Positions 31,601 through 43,600 of a DNA stretch of 64,000 nt are shown one piece after another. Position 1 is the first letter of the stretch. Each line of letters starts with the position of its first letter. This DNA is from Patiria pectinifera (taxonomy: Eukaryota > Echinodermata > Asteroidea > Valvatida > Asterinidae): the NCBI GenBank assembly GCA_029964075.1, contig CM057148.1, forward strand, positions 23,987,916-24,051,915, read 5' to 3'. The translations under genes were made by a program, and so were the position numbers. The notes under the pieces were generated by a model. It was given only the letters and a program-made list of their open reading frames with translations, made no database searches and was not told the origin of the DNA.

Positions 31601-34600
31601 GGCGGCCATCTTGAAAAATAGCCCAGTTGGGCTGCCAGTTTGGAGGAAAATAAAAAAAGAAAGGGCCTCCCGCTTCCTTGTTTTCAAAAAGGCAGGACGC
31701 TAAACATGTTTTTTTTTATAAGATGGAATTTTGCGTCGGGGTGATATAAATCAAATTAGGTTTTGCCCTTCACCGACGTTTTTTAAACACTGTATACTCA
31801 GTGTGTTACCTCCCGAGTGAAAGTTGGAAAAAATCACTCGGGTGGGACTCGAACCCACGACCTCCTGCTTTCTAGTGCAGATGTCTTACCACTCGACCAC
31901 CGAGCTAACGGGAGCCCACCCGAGTGATTTTTTCCAACTTTCACTCGGGAGGTAACACACTGAGTATACAGTGTTTAAAAAACGTCGGTGAAGGGCAAAA
32001 CCTAATTTGGTTTATATCACCCCGACGCAAAATTCCATCTTATAAAAGTTGATGCGGTACCCGCTGCTATGTACATCAGATTCGAACCGGCCAAGCGCTC
32101 CCGTTAGCTCGGTGGTCGAGTGGTAAGACATCTGCACTAGAAAGCAGGAGGTCGGGGGTTCGAGTCCCACCCGAGTGATTTTTTCCAACTTTCACTCGGG
32201 AGGTAACAAACTGAGTATACAGTGTTTAAAAAACGTCGGTGAAGGGCAAAACCTAATTTGATGTTTTTTTTGTTATTTGGCTTTAAAGGGAATATACAAG
32301 ATTTGCAAACATCCAAAAATAAAACTGCAAAGGTTTTACGGAATGCCTCCTAGGATGTCGGTAAATGACAGTCTCAAGCATCCTGTAAAATTATGGCACC
32401 TGGTGTGAAGTCATTTTCAAGAAAATGGTGTTTTTGTATACATTTCCAACGGTGGTCGGCCGTCCACCATTGGAAAAACCTAACTATTTTTCAACTACTG
32501 CTCCAAATTTACCTTTTTTTTCAGTCCAAATTTTGTTTGCTATTCGGTACATGTTCATGAACGGGTGCAGGCCAGCTAGACTGGTTCCATTACCTTACAA
32601 TTTTCCGGCATTTATAAATTGATCCATTTCATCTTTAGTGGAGTCAGGGAACCAGACTACTTGAACAGTTTTGTTTTTCTTGGTTTTTCCAGCATTTTCG
32701 AACACAAAACTTCAAACATGTCAGTGTAACAATATTTGATCTCTTATACTAAGCCCTCAAATAGTTCATTTCTGAAAATTACAGCAAAAGCCAATGATGT
32801 ATATTCCCTTTAAGCAGAGCCGTGAAATTGGGCCCTGTTACATGAGAAGACCTCCAGTGAATACTTGAGCCATTGTGAATCAATTCGTTAGATTATTGTG
32901 CACACATCAGGGACCATTGTCTTGCTTGTTTGTCTTCATTTCACATTGTTCAGGGTTTCAATTTCACTTCAAAATTTTTCAACAGGATCTTGACAATCCC
33001 AGCGCAGCACGTATTCTGGAACTTGAAAGCTTGCTAGAGGGTAGGTTATATTTGTTTTTGTTCCGTTTTTTTTTTTTTTTAAGTTCATAATCGTGTGTTT
33101 ACTGTAACTTCCTAAAAGTTATCTAGGTATGTAGCCGAGAGCCTACATGAACATGTAGTTTTATTTTGAAACTTTTTAATGTTTGTCTTTTTGATGTTTG
33201 CCTGTTTAGTGATATGCTTTAATTGATTGTTTAAATAACCAATAACACATGCATAGGGAAGACTTATTTTTTCTCATACTTTATTTTAAAGTTTGAGCCA
33301 AGGCAGTTATAAAAATTGAGGTCAAAGAGTGTGGTGACATATATGTTTTCTATTTACCCAACATTCCCAATGAATTAAGTCTTTAATTTTATTCTGTTTT
33401 TTTATTTCCTTTTCAAGATGATTATGACTTCAAGGCCAATTTTGGCCATAATGCCGGCTTCTCACTCAGCGATGCACTTTGGACATGCTCCAATATGTTT
33501 TCACAGAGGTAAAATATGTCTTAACTAATATCTGTGAATTTCTATAATAAAAAAGATTCGTATTTTAATTCCAAGAGTATATTTTTATTCCTATAGAAGG
33601 GGACTTTTTCCAAGGTAACACACTTAAATGTTCACTAAATTCTTGACATCAGATTTTGGACTTGTTCATATTTGTTGATTTATTTAATTAACACATTTAA
33701 TTAACACATTTTTCTTTAACACAACTAAACAGCAATATTTGGAGGTTTAAAAACCGCCTTTACAGAAACCTTTACTCCAGCGTGCGTGTGCTAACTTGAG
33801 GTCACATACAGAGGGCGCTGTACCATCTGACCATTAACTATTGGCCAAGTTCGGGCAAGGACCATTAGTCGACTAGTGGTTGATTTGTGACGTACCTTAC
33901 GCCTGCGCACTGATAGCAACATGCGAACGTCTCTAGTCAAACGCTGGTCAAAATGTCATCGCAAAACTTCTGGATCCTGGCTCTCTGCTAGCGTTATGAA
34001 TGTGCGCGGCTATTGGTTACCAGCGATGCGACCAACCCCATAGGCTGGTTCCAAATAGTCGACTAGCGTAGTCAACCACCGTCGACTAGACAGAGTTCGG
34101 GCAAGCTTTAGTCGAACTATGGTTAACCATTGGTCAACTATAATCCTTGCGTGAACTTGGCCCTTGTTACAATCTCTTCTTCATTCATTCATTTTCATGA
34201 TGACTTGATGAGTTGGGCCCAACTGTCCCTGTCGAGCATAGTGTTGGAAAGAGATGGACCACTCAGACCAGTTTCTAGCTCGATGGATGTTTTCAGGGTC
34301 ATGTTGGGACGACCTTTTCGTTGAGGGGCTTCAGGTTTCCAGAGGAGAACTTGCCTAGCTGGCTCATTATGTCGATAAACGTGACCGGCTAGCCGAAGGC
34401 GACGTTGTCTGATGGTGGTGGAGATAGGGGGAAGGGCACCATACAGAACAGAGTTAGGGAGATGTTGTTGCCAAGAAACGTTCTGTACAGCCCGCAACAT
34501 CCGTGTATAGGTGCCATCAATGGATGCAGAGATCTGTTTGGTCAGGGTCCAGGACTCGCAACCGTAGAGGAGGATGGATTCTACTGAGGTCTTGAAGATC

Positions 34601-37600
34601 TTAAGTTTGGTGGTCTTGGTTACAAAACGTACAAAATGGTGATATAACCAGGTAGTTTACTGAGCAGCATACATATCCCGTACCCGCACCATTTCTAATA
34701 TGTCCTGATGTGTCATGTTTACATAGCTAGTCTATTTTTTTTTCTTTTGGTCAAGCACCCAGAAAATTGGTCACAAGAGAGTTCTACTGTTCACCAACAA
34801 TGACGACCCCCACGCTAACGACCTCGCGGCCCAGCGGCAAGCCAAGACCAAGGCTAAAGATCTGCATGAGATCGGCATCGACATTGAACTCATGCATCTG
34901 GCTCAACCAGGCAAAGACTTCGACCATTCCAAGTTCTATCAGGTATGGACCCCTGCACGAATGCTAGATCGCGCGTTGTGACCACTACCGAAAACCGTAA
35001 CAGGCGGGACAGACTTCTTGGTACACGCATACTGAAATTTGTATCCTTGTGGAGACATTTCTTTGTTCTCGTGTAGTAAAGTTTTCGCGTTTGAAAGAGT
35101 AGTTTTAAAATGCTTTTATTTTAACCAGAAATAATTTCCTTGGCTGAAAATCGGACTTAATATCCCTTTTCTAAAACTCTTCCATTTGCGACAAATCAAC
35201 CCCCCTTGGAATTCCTAGTTTTTAAGTAAAATCCATATATCTATTTCGTGAAAACCATATGGAGACGTATTCATCTATAGAAATTGCCCTGTGGCGATGT
35301 GTACAATCTTTTGTTCCCTATTGTGTGCATGTCTCCAGAGGGCACGGTGTATCAGATCCGGTTAACGCGTGTGTGCCACAAAGAACCCACAACTAATTTT
35401 GTTCTGAATGCAGGATTCAGTGTAGCGTCTTCACGTGAACGTGCACTGAGATTCTCACGCCCAGTGGTCTCCCCCAACTCTCTCCTTGTAACTGTTGTGG
35501 AAATACTTGGGCTCAGATTCCATTTGAAATACATTTTGATTCAATAACATTGTACTATACAGTAAACCCTGGCTAAGTCGGCACTCTCGGGACCCGAGAA
35601 TTTGTGACGACTTACCCGAATGCCGTCATCTGCTGTAAGTCGTCATTTTGCCGACTTACATGAATGGCCTTTTGCACACATGATTCATTGCACTAATTGG
35701 CTTCGATTTACCCTGGTTTATCTCCTTAATGCTTGAGTTGATTCCAGCAAATTAATCCTCGCATTGTATCATCACGTTTAGGGTATTGTGGAGACCACGT
35801 GTACAAAATAGTAATACATATGTACGTGCACAGTAACGAATTAAATGCGTGCATGGTCCGGTATACCACGCGCACATTGACTGCAGCACTAGTCATTCAA
35901 TAAGACGACCCCAAACTGGACAGAGCGCATGCGTACAGCCTAGAGGGGGTACTGGTATTGATATGCTCACGATGCATATGCCATGTATGCAGTAGGACAC
36001 CCTTTTGCAACACCAATGCATGCAGCGATCACGGGCCGTGACACTTCTTGCCAACGGCAGTACAGGAAGTCGATGCCAATGCGTGATTTTTTAAATGCCG
36101 GCTTACATAAAGGATTTTATAATGCTTTTTATGGAAAGGGGACCGAGAGTAACACGACGACTTGAGCGAAATGGCGACTTACAAAAGCTGACTTATTAGA
36201 AATAAAAAATTCAATGGAAATGCATTACGAACAATCAGGACTTTAGTCAGACGGCCGACTTGAGCAATTTTACGACTTGTACGATGTCCACTTAGCCGGA
36301 GTTTACTGTACTTCTCTTTATGTATGTCTGCTGTATACTTGTTGCTCGTTCAGTGCACCAATCTGATTCTTTTGTGGTGCTCAGTGGTCTTGTGTCAAAC
36401 TGGAAGGCTGAAAGGGAGTGGCGTTTCTTGCACCAGGAGCATTATGCTCCGAAGGTGACTAAAGACCTTACAAGTTGGTCACGGAAAACCCTAATCTCTT
36501 TCTGGGGAAGTCATGCAAAAGTTAGGGCATTTCATTTTAACATTTCTGTGGTAACACACGTCAACAAAACCAAAACACATACAGGGTGAGTAAAAAAAAA
36601 CGGAACCCAAACCCCGAAAATTATATTTCATATTTTAAAAAAATATGTAGCACCAAAAGTAATAATGACTGGAAAGCCAAATTCATATGGTACTTCTAGA
36701 TGAAAAAAAATACTGAAATTGGTCAATCCGTTCAGAAAATATCCCCATTTTAAACACAATGACCCTAAAACCTGTACATGTTTCATTTTCAGGACATTGT
36801 GTTTTCACCAGACGACGAAGATCTTGGCGTCCTGCCAGACCCAGCCGAGAAGTTTGAGGAGTTGCTCAATCGAGTCCGGGCCAAGGACCACAAGAAACGC
36901 TCGCTGGGAAGACTGAATTTTAACCTTGGCCAAGGGTTGGATCTCGGAGTAGGAGTGTGAGTTGGTCCTACCATCTATCTGTTTGTCTGATCTTGAGAGT
37001 TTCTCCCCTTAATCATTCCTTGTTTCCATAATTTGTTGTGTCTCATCCAGTCATCCAGTGAAAATTGCCCAGCCGACTCATACATGTACATGTACTTGAA
37101 AAGGTTTTAGTTAATAATGCGATAAAGGTTATCTTATAATTATTGTTTCTTCTACATGTTTATTGTCCAATACAGGTATAATCTTGTACGACAACAGACC
37201 AAACCATACCCAGTCAAGCTGTATAAGAAAACCAACGAACAACTCAAAAGCAAGTCACGCATGTTCTGTGAGGTAGGTCAGGCTTGTGTTTTGTGCTGCT
37301 AGGAAATACGCAATTAAGAAAAGAAGTAATTACTGTGGAATTTTAATCTGGCTTTTATTCAGGTGCATGTTCACCTATAATATTCACTGCCAACAAAACA
37401 ACTTCCCAGCTTGATCATTGGCAATGACCAGTAGTGAAAAACATATGAGACTTTCGGGAAAAACTTCTTGACTGGCCGTGACAAAATTTACAATTGGTTA
37501 TATTTTTTTAGGGCCACCATGTTTTTGTAATACAACAACGGGTTACCGTGAAGACTGAATATACGTCTGAACAGGTCGGTCTAAAAAAAAGTTTACACTT

Positions 37601-40600
37601 TTTCAGACACAGATTTCACAAAACTGGGGAGTCATGTTGAAATTGTTTCAAGATATTTTTTTGACTACATGTACAAGATCTTGGTGGTTCATGGAGAAAA
37701 CAGTGCTGAAAATAACTCTGTGATAGAGAAATGGAGGTCATTTACAGAAAAATAGTCAAAAATCAGTTTGTCCACATGCGTGGATGAGATGGCTATTGTA
37801 ATTGCAGTTCTTTGTGCTATTGTTTTGACCATGCCTCGTAGACTTGCGTATGCACAGACTGGTTTTGGACAATGCTGTGAATGGCTGCCATTTCTTAATT
37901 AAGGCCTTATTTTCGATGCTGTTTTTACCATATATTTAACACCGAGACCTTGTACTTTACAAATATCTGAAAACAGTTTCAACTTGTCTCCCCAGTTTTG
38001 AGAAATCTGCATCTGAAAAAGTGTACAACTTTTTTTTTTGGGACCACCTGCAGAAGGCACCTGCTGAATGGTCAGAATCTGGATGTCTCGGTGCAGTCTT
38101 GTTTTGCATAACTAATCGCCGCATCTACCTGCAAGTCATAGACCCTTGTCGGCTGTGCTGATTGAGTAAAGAGCCTTGGTCATGGCTAGAGTATGGGGGG
38201 GAACGAACCTGTGCTCACAGGAACGGAGTGCCCATCTCTCTTTCATTAGCCATTGGGCCAGACTCATATGCTGCTGTGGGGGGGATCGCCACACCTCCTC
38301 CACAGCGAGTCTGTTACCTTCCCAGCATTGAACAATGCCGGTACCCATTTAACACCTGGGTTGAGAGGAGTAATTGAGGTGCAGCGCCTTATAATACTCA
38401 AGGGCACAACACGCATGGCCATGGCGGGGCTCGAACCCACAACCTCACGATCGTGAATCCTGTGCTCTGCCGCAAGGCCACACGTGCCCACGATTAGTTA
38501 TGCAGAAACAAGCTAGGGTATGAGTATGAGCGTTTCACCTCTGCAATTTAAGCTCAGCATGTTTCTCTCATGCATCAGGATACTGGAGAGCTACTCATGC
38601 CGACAGACATCAAGAAATATCAGATGTATGGAGGAAGGAACATCGTCTTTGAAAAGGAAGAAATCACTGAAATGAAGAACTTTGGCGAATCAGGTTTGTA
38701 ATGGATGTAGTTGTATGAGTGCTTTTTTTTCACCCTAACATCCTAGCCATTACTGGTTACATCTCTATAGTCCGACGTCCATATGTCCCATTGTATAGAC
38801 CAATGGAGCGTATCTAGACCAATGAAACGTCGGACCAATGGGACGTCAGACTTATATGACGTCAGCCTAGATGGAGATGTCCCCGCCATTACTAAGGGAC
38901 TAAGGGAATAAAAGTGTGTTCTGGAGGTATTATGAATCTCTGTTAAGACCGGTGTGAGTCTGGATTCGCCTCGGTTAATTATCACCCATCCAGACTCACA
39001 CCGGTCTTAAAAAGAGTGTTTAATACCGACGGAACACATGTTTATTCCCATCCATAAATACCTTTTCTGTCAGAAACCAAATTTTTTCGGTCCAAAAATC
39101 AAAACAAGTCAAAAAACTAGACGTTGTCAACCATTTTGTTCAACAATTTTACTTCATGTTTTACAAAACACCCCTCTGACTAAAATATGGAATGCCCCTC
39201 CACAACTCGTTACCTTATAAGGACATTGGCGTGCGCGTCGCGCGTACTGCGCGATGTCGCGCAAAATGCAGCTGGGCTGGTGTAGTGTGAATTTCGGACT
39301 ATGAAATACTGATTCACTGGTAGTACATTGCGCATGCATACGTGAGGAATGTGAACGTTCAACCAATGAAACATTAAAAGGAATCGGATTTCATGGGAGT
39401 CCAAATTTCATGTGACACTGGAAAAGTGTTTAAGACCAGCTAGCCATGTCTTTATCATCCGTTTAAGACCGGCCACATGACGGGCTCTCGACCAATAGGA
39501 ATGCGTAAACGGTCTTAGGTATTTACAAATTTGGGATAAAGAACTGAGTACTACAGAATGCTATGAGTGTTGTGCACACTTATATGCTGAAGTATTTCAT
39601 ACTACAACTTAGGCCAAAAATAATAAATAGTCGGTCTCTGGTTCGACCGAAGTTCCGGAATTGATGCGGCAACGCGTGTTTTTTTGGTGGCTTTTTTTTT
39701 TTCAAGCTTGTATTGTACAGACAAGGTGGGTACTATTTTGCTTTTTTGTGTCCTCATTATACATTGGTGTCCTCCATAATTTGCCTTGGTGCCCTTTATC
39801 ATTTGCCTTGGTGCAATTTCCCCATTCCTTGGCGTGGCAATAGAGAGCGCTGTTGTAGCTTCCGTGTTAATTTGAAAAAAAAGAAGTTTGACGCGCATGA
39901 TTAATATCGACGCGCGCGCTGACCAGTTACGGAGTATTTTTTGGGGGGGGCCTTACTGGTAGTAGTATTTTGTAGCTTTAGGTGAGGTTAGGGTTAAAGA
40001 AGCTCTAGAGTAGGGGGGATGTGGGGGTTCAAGAGCAGAGGGTTCGGCGAAGACACAATTTTCCTGTACTCGGCCTCCTTTCTCTAATATTCTCTCTCCC
40101 CTAAAATGTAACTCTCCTCATTTCGCTCGGTTTTTGTTTTGTTACAGAGATGTTGATGCCGTAAGTTTTTTGATAAGAGCTTTTTTCTTGAGACAATCTT
40201 TGAGCCACCTGTTTTTCGATCTCTTGTGTTACGTCTTTATTTACATTTTGATTATTTTCTACGTCCCTAGCGTTTGACCTGATATCTTCTTTCATGCGAT
40301 GAAACTTGCTGAATGGGCTGTTTATCAACGTGAATTCTTCATGAGTAAATAATATCCCCATCATTTCACAGCTTATGAAATAAGGTCACCTATGGTTTTA
40401 ACTTGAGAGTCATACCATGTACCATTTAGAACAAAAAGTAAGGCAAACGTATGGTTAGAAAAAAGAAAAAGACAAATGAAGAAAGAAATAATCTAACCAT
40501 TTTAAAAAGAGTGATCGGGTCGTACACACATTGTAGAAGGACACATGGTGCTGTAGTAGTCTCGTAGAATCTCTCGTAGTTTTGCAGTCATTTGGGAATG

Positions 40601-43600
40601 CATGTACAATGGAACGCCGCTATACCGAACATTCGGCTATACCAAACATCATCCTTGGCTCCCGGTTTTAATGTACAAAACGTACCGAACATCGTTGTTG
40701 AAAAAAAGTCAACAGATTAACCAAAAAAACCTACCGGTTGTACATGTATTAAACACTGTTTGGGCCTCTTTTAATTCCCGAACATCAAACCACCCATGGT
40801 TACATCGTGTTTGAATGTTGAAGAGCGATAGATGGCTATTATTTCCCCAAGGAATAAAAGGGAAAATCACCCGTTGCTAAAGTTTTGGGACAACTCCTCG
40901 TGCGGCGGCGGGATGTGAGAAATGCCAGTTCAGTGACTTCACTATTGGTCTAAAGAGGGTACCGGCGGTTCAAAATCGCTGTACCGAATGATCGTTATTA
41001 CAAACACTTTCTGTGGATCCCACGATGTTCCTTTTCGCGGCGTTTCACTGTATTGGATTATTGCACTGTTTTATGCAAACTTAAAGATAGTTTGACCAAT
41101 TGTTTGCGTATTGTTGTCTCCGGCAGGTTTAGTTCTGATGGGTTTTAAGCCCCGCTCCTCTCTCAAGCGATATTTCCACATCCGCCCCTCCCAGTTTCTC
41201 TTCCCCGACGAAAGTGTGGTCAAGGGAAGCACCAGCCTGTTTTCCGCCTTACTCCAGCGTTGCCTGGCGAGGGACGTGGTCGCCATCTGTCGTTTCATCC
41301 CGCGCAAGAACTCCACGCCATTCTTTGTCGCACTCTGTGCCCAGGTAATATACAGCGCGTCCCAAAATACCCGTAACTTTTTTTTTGGAAAGCCCCTGGC
41401 AGTTTCTCTTTCCTGACGAAAGTGTGGTCAAGGGAAGCACCTCCCTGTTTTCCGCCTTGCTCCAGCGTTGCCTGGCGAGGGACGTGGTTGCCATCTGTCG
41501 TTTCATCCCGCGCAAGAACTCCACGCCATTCTTTGTCGCACTCTGTGCCCAGGTAATATACAGCCCGTCCCAAAATACCCATAATGTTTTAGTTCTAGCA
41601 TCGGTGCGGAAACACATACCGCTGTTATTTTTAAACCATTGGAATCTGAACTTTACCCGGATGAGTATTGGTTTGATATTTAATAAGAGATTTAAAACCA
41701 CTTGTGTTATTAATAAAGACATGTCGAAAACAAACTCAACCGATTTCAAGGAAAATCGATGATGCGGTACATCAGATGCAAAATCGAGTCACACTTTCAG
41801 ACCGCTTTCTGAATAGGTACATACTTGCACGTAACCTTCAAAATTGAACTTGATACGAAGGAAACTATTGTGAAATCAATCATTTTAAGAAGTAGTCTAC
41901 GTGGTATTGTGAAATCAATCATTTTAAGAAGTAGTCTACGTGCAGTAATAAAGACTAGGGAACATACCAAGTAAAAGTCAACGAGATCATCCCATCATGA
42001 ACATGATGAACCATTTCCACATTAGAAAAAAGTGGGCATGATCAATCTTCCGTGACATCGCTTTGAGTTTTGAGCCATTACTCTCTTTAAACCAAGTAAG
42101 CTGTTGAACAATAATTTCATCAGTTACTTTTTGGATAGCTGCAAATGATCTACTCTACCTTTAACGTAGCCTTTAGTCAAGTCCCCCGCGCCTATACCGG
42201 ACCATCCGGACATGTAACGCACCCCGGATGCTGGCACTTAAAAAGACTAGCACGAGCGGCAAAGCCACGAGGGCCTTTACTATCTCGTGGAGCTAATCAC
42301 TTAACCATTTATTCACGTAAAATAAATCAAGTAATATAAACCAATCATCTAACAGTGGTTTGCGGTTACTAGCAACAGCACCCGCGCCATGGTGCGTGTG
42401 CTGTCTGGCGGCAGACGACGGCTGATTTACGTTAGTAATTCTGCATTTCCATTGGTCAATTCACAACGGGTAATGCATAATGCATGTCTACCAAATCGGT
42501 AGACAAATGTAAAGAAAAACATAAGCGTTCTCCACGAGATGGTAAAGGCCCTCGCGGCTTTGCCGATCGACGTGCTAGTCTTTTTAAGTGTCAGCATCCG
42601 GGGTACGTCACGTGTCCGGGTAGGCGCGTGGGACTTGACTAAAGGCTACCTTTAACGGCACATGGTTTAAATGTCAGCTAAGGCAGTTCAGTCCAAAGTC
42701 AGACTTGCAATATTCAATATATCATTTCTAATTCATCCCTTATCTCTGATATTACATGTTGTTGTTGTATTTCATTATCGAAATTTGAATTTCCTTTTTT
42801 TTAGGAGGAGGAGTTGGATGAGCACAATGTTCAGGTCACGCCCCCCGGATTCCATCTCATCTACTTACCCAACTCCGAGGACATCAGGAAACTGACCCTC
42901 CCTGAACAACCCAGAGGTAGTTAGCACCTTTCATACCAAAGTGAATTGACCCATGGTAGATTCATTGAGCAAGCTAAGGGACCGTGACCATTCAGCCCCG
43001 GTATGAAAAGGGCCCCCCGGTAAGCTCGTCCCCTCCCAAGAAGTCCTTTCGTACCGTCCCAGCTATCGGCCCAGGAGCTGGTCCGGTTGCTAATCAGGAA
43101 CTCCTCTATCCTGGGGTCTATTATTAGCAAGTATTGACACAAGTAATATATCCCAGAAGAAACCCGCTTGTGGTTTTCATCTTTCAGCGCGAAACAATAG
43201 AACACTTTCGTCTGCACAGATCAAAACCCCTGCCATGCGGTTTCGCGCACAATGGGACTGTAAATTACCAAGGCGTTATGGAAGGATTTTATCTTTAATC
43301 CGGTAAGTCTGCTATTGTTCTGCTCTGGACTTTCCCTGAAGGGCAATAAATTGATGCGCCTGACTGATTTCAAAACTTCCGGTCAGACAGGACCATGTAC
43401 CGGACGAGACTGGGCTGAAGACCGGACTGGCTCTGGACCGGACGAGGTACCGGGGGGCCCTTTTCATACCAGGGCTGAATGGTCACGGTCCCTAAGGGCA
43501 TGTGCAGAAACTGAAATCATCCAGGCGTCGTGATTGTAGAACCAAGCAATAGACTCATCAAACTTTGCTCGTACCCCCCACCCTGAAAACAGGATGCTTG

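Larger units (their letters stand above)
31210..32837. repeat. Composite: CAGGGCCCAATTTCACGGC element with nested insertions
   Basis: The outer ends CAGGGCCCAATTTCACGGC and GCCGTGAAATTGGGCCCTG are perfect inverted repeats 1.6 kb apart. Inside lie a stretch related to 29767-30100 (about 31418-31710), the SINE group at 31718-32262 and the TTAA element at 32283-32813. It occupies most of XRCC6 intron 2. Confidence 0.8.

Noticed and set aside
32103-32178. Functional tRNA-Ser gene
   Set aside because: The tRNA-like head is followed by a SINE body present in several copies. The anticodon loop has an extra base and the long serine variable arm is missing.
41403-41552. Duplicate exon as a mutually exclusive replacement for exon 9
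   Set aside because: Exon 8 ends in phase 1 while the duplicate enters in phase 0, so replacement would shift the frame. Only inclusion after exon 9 keeps it.
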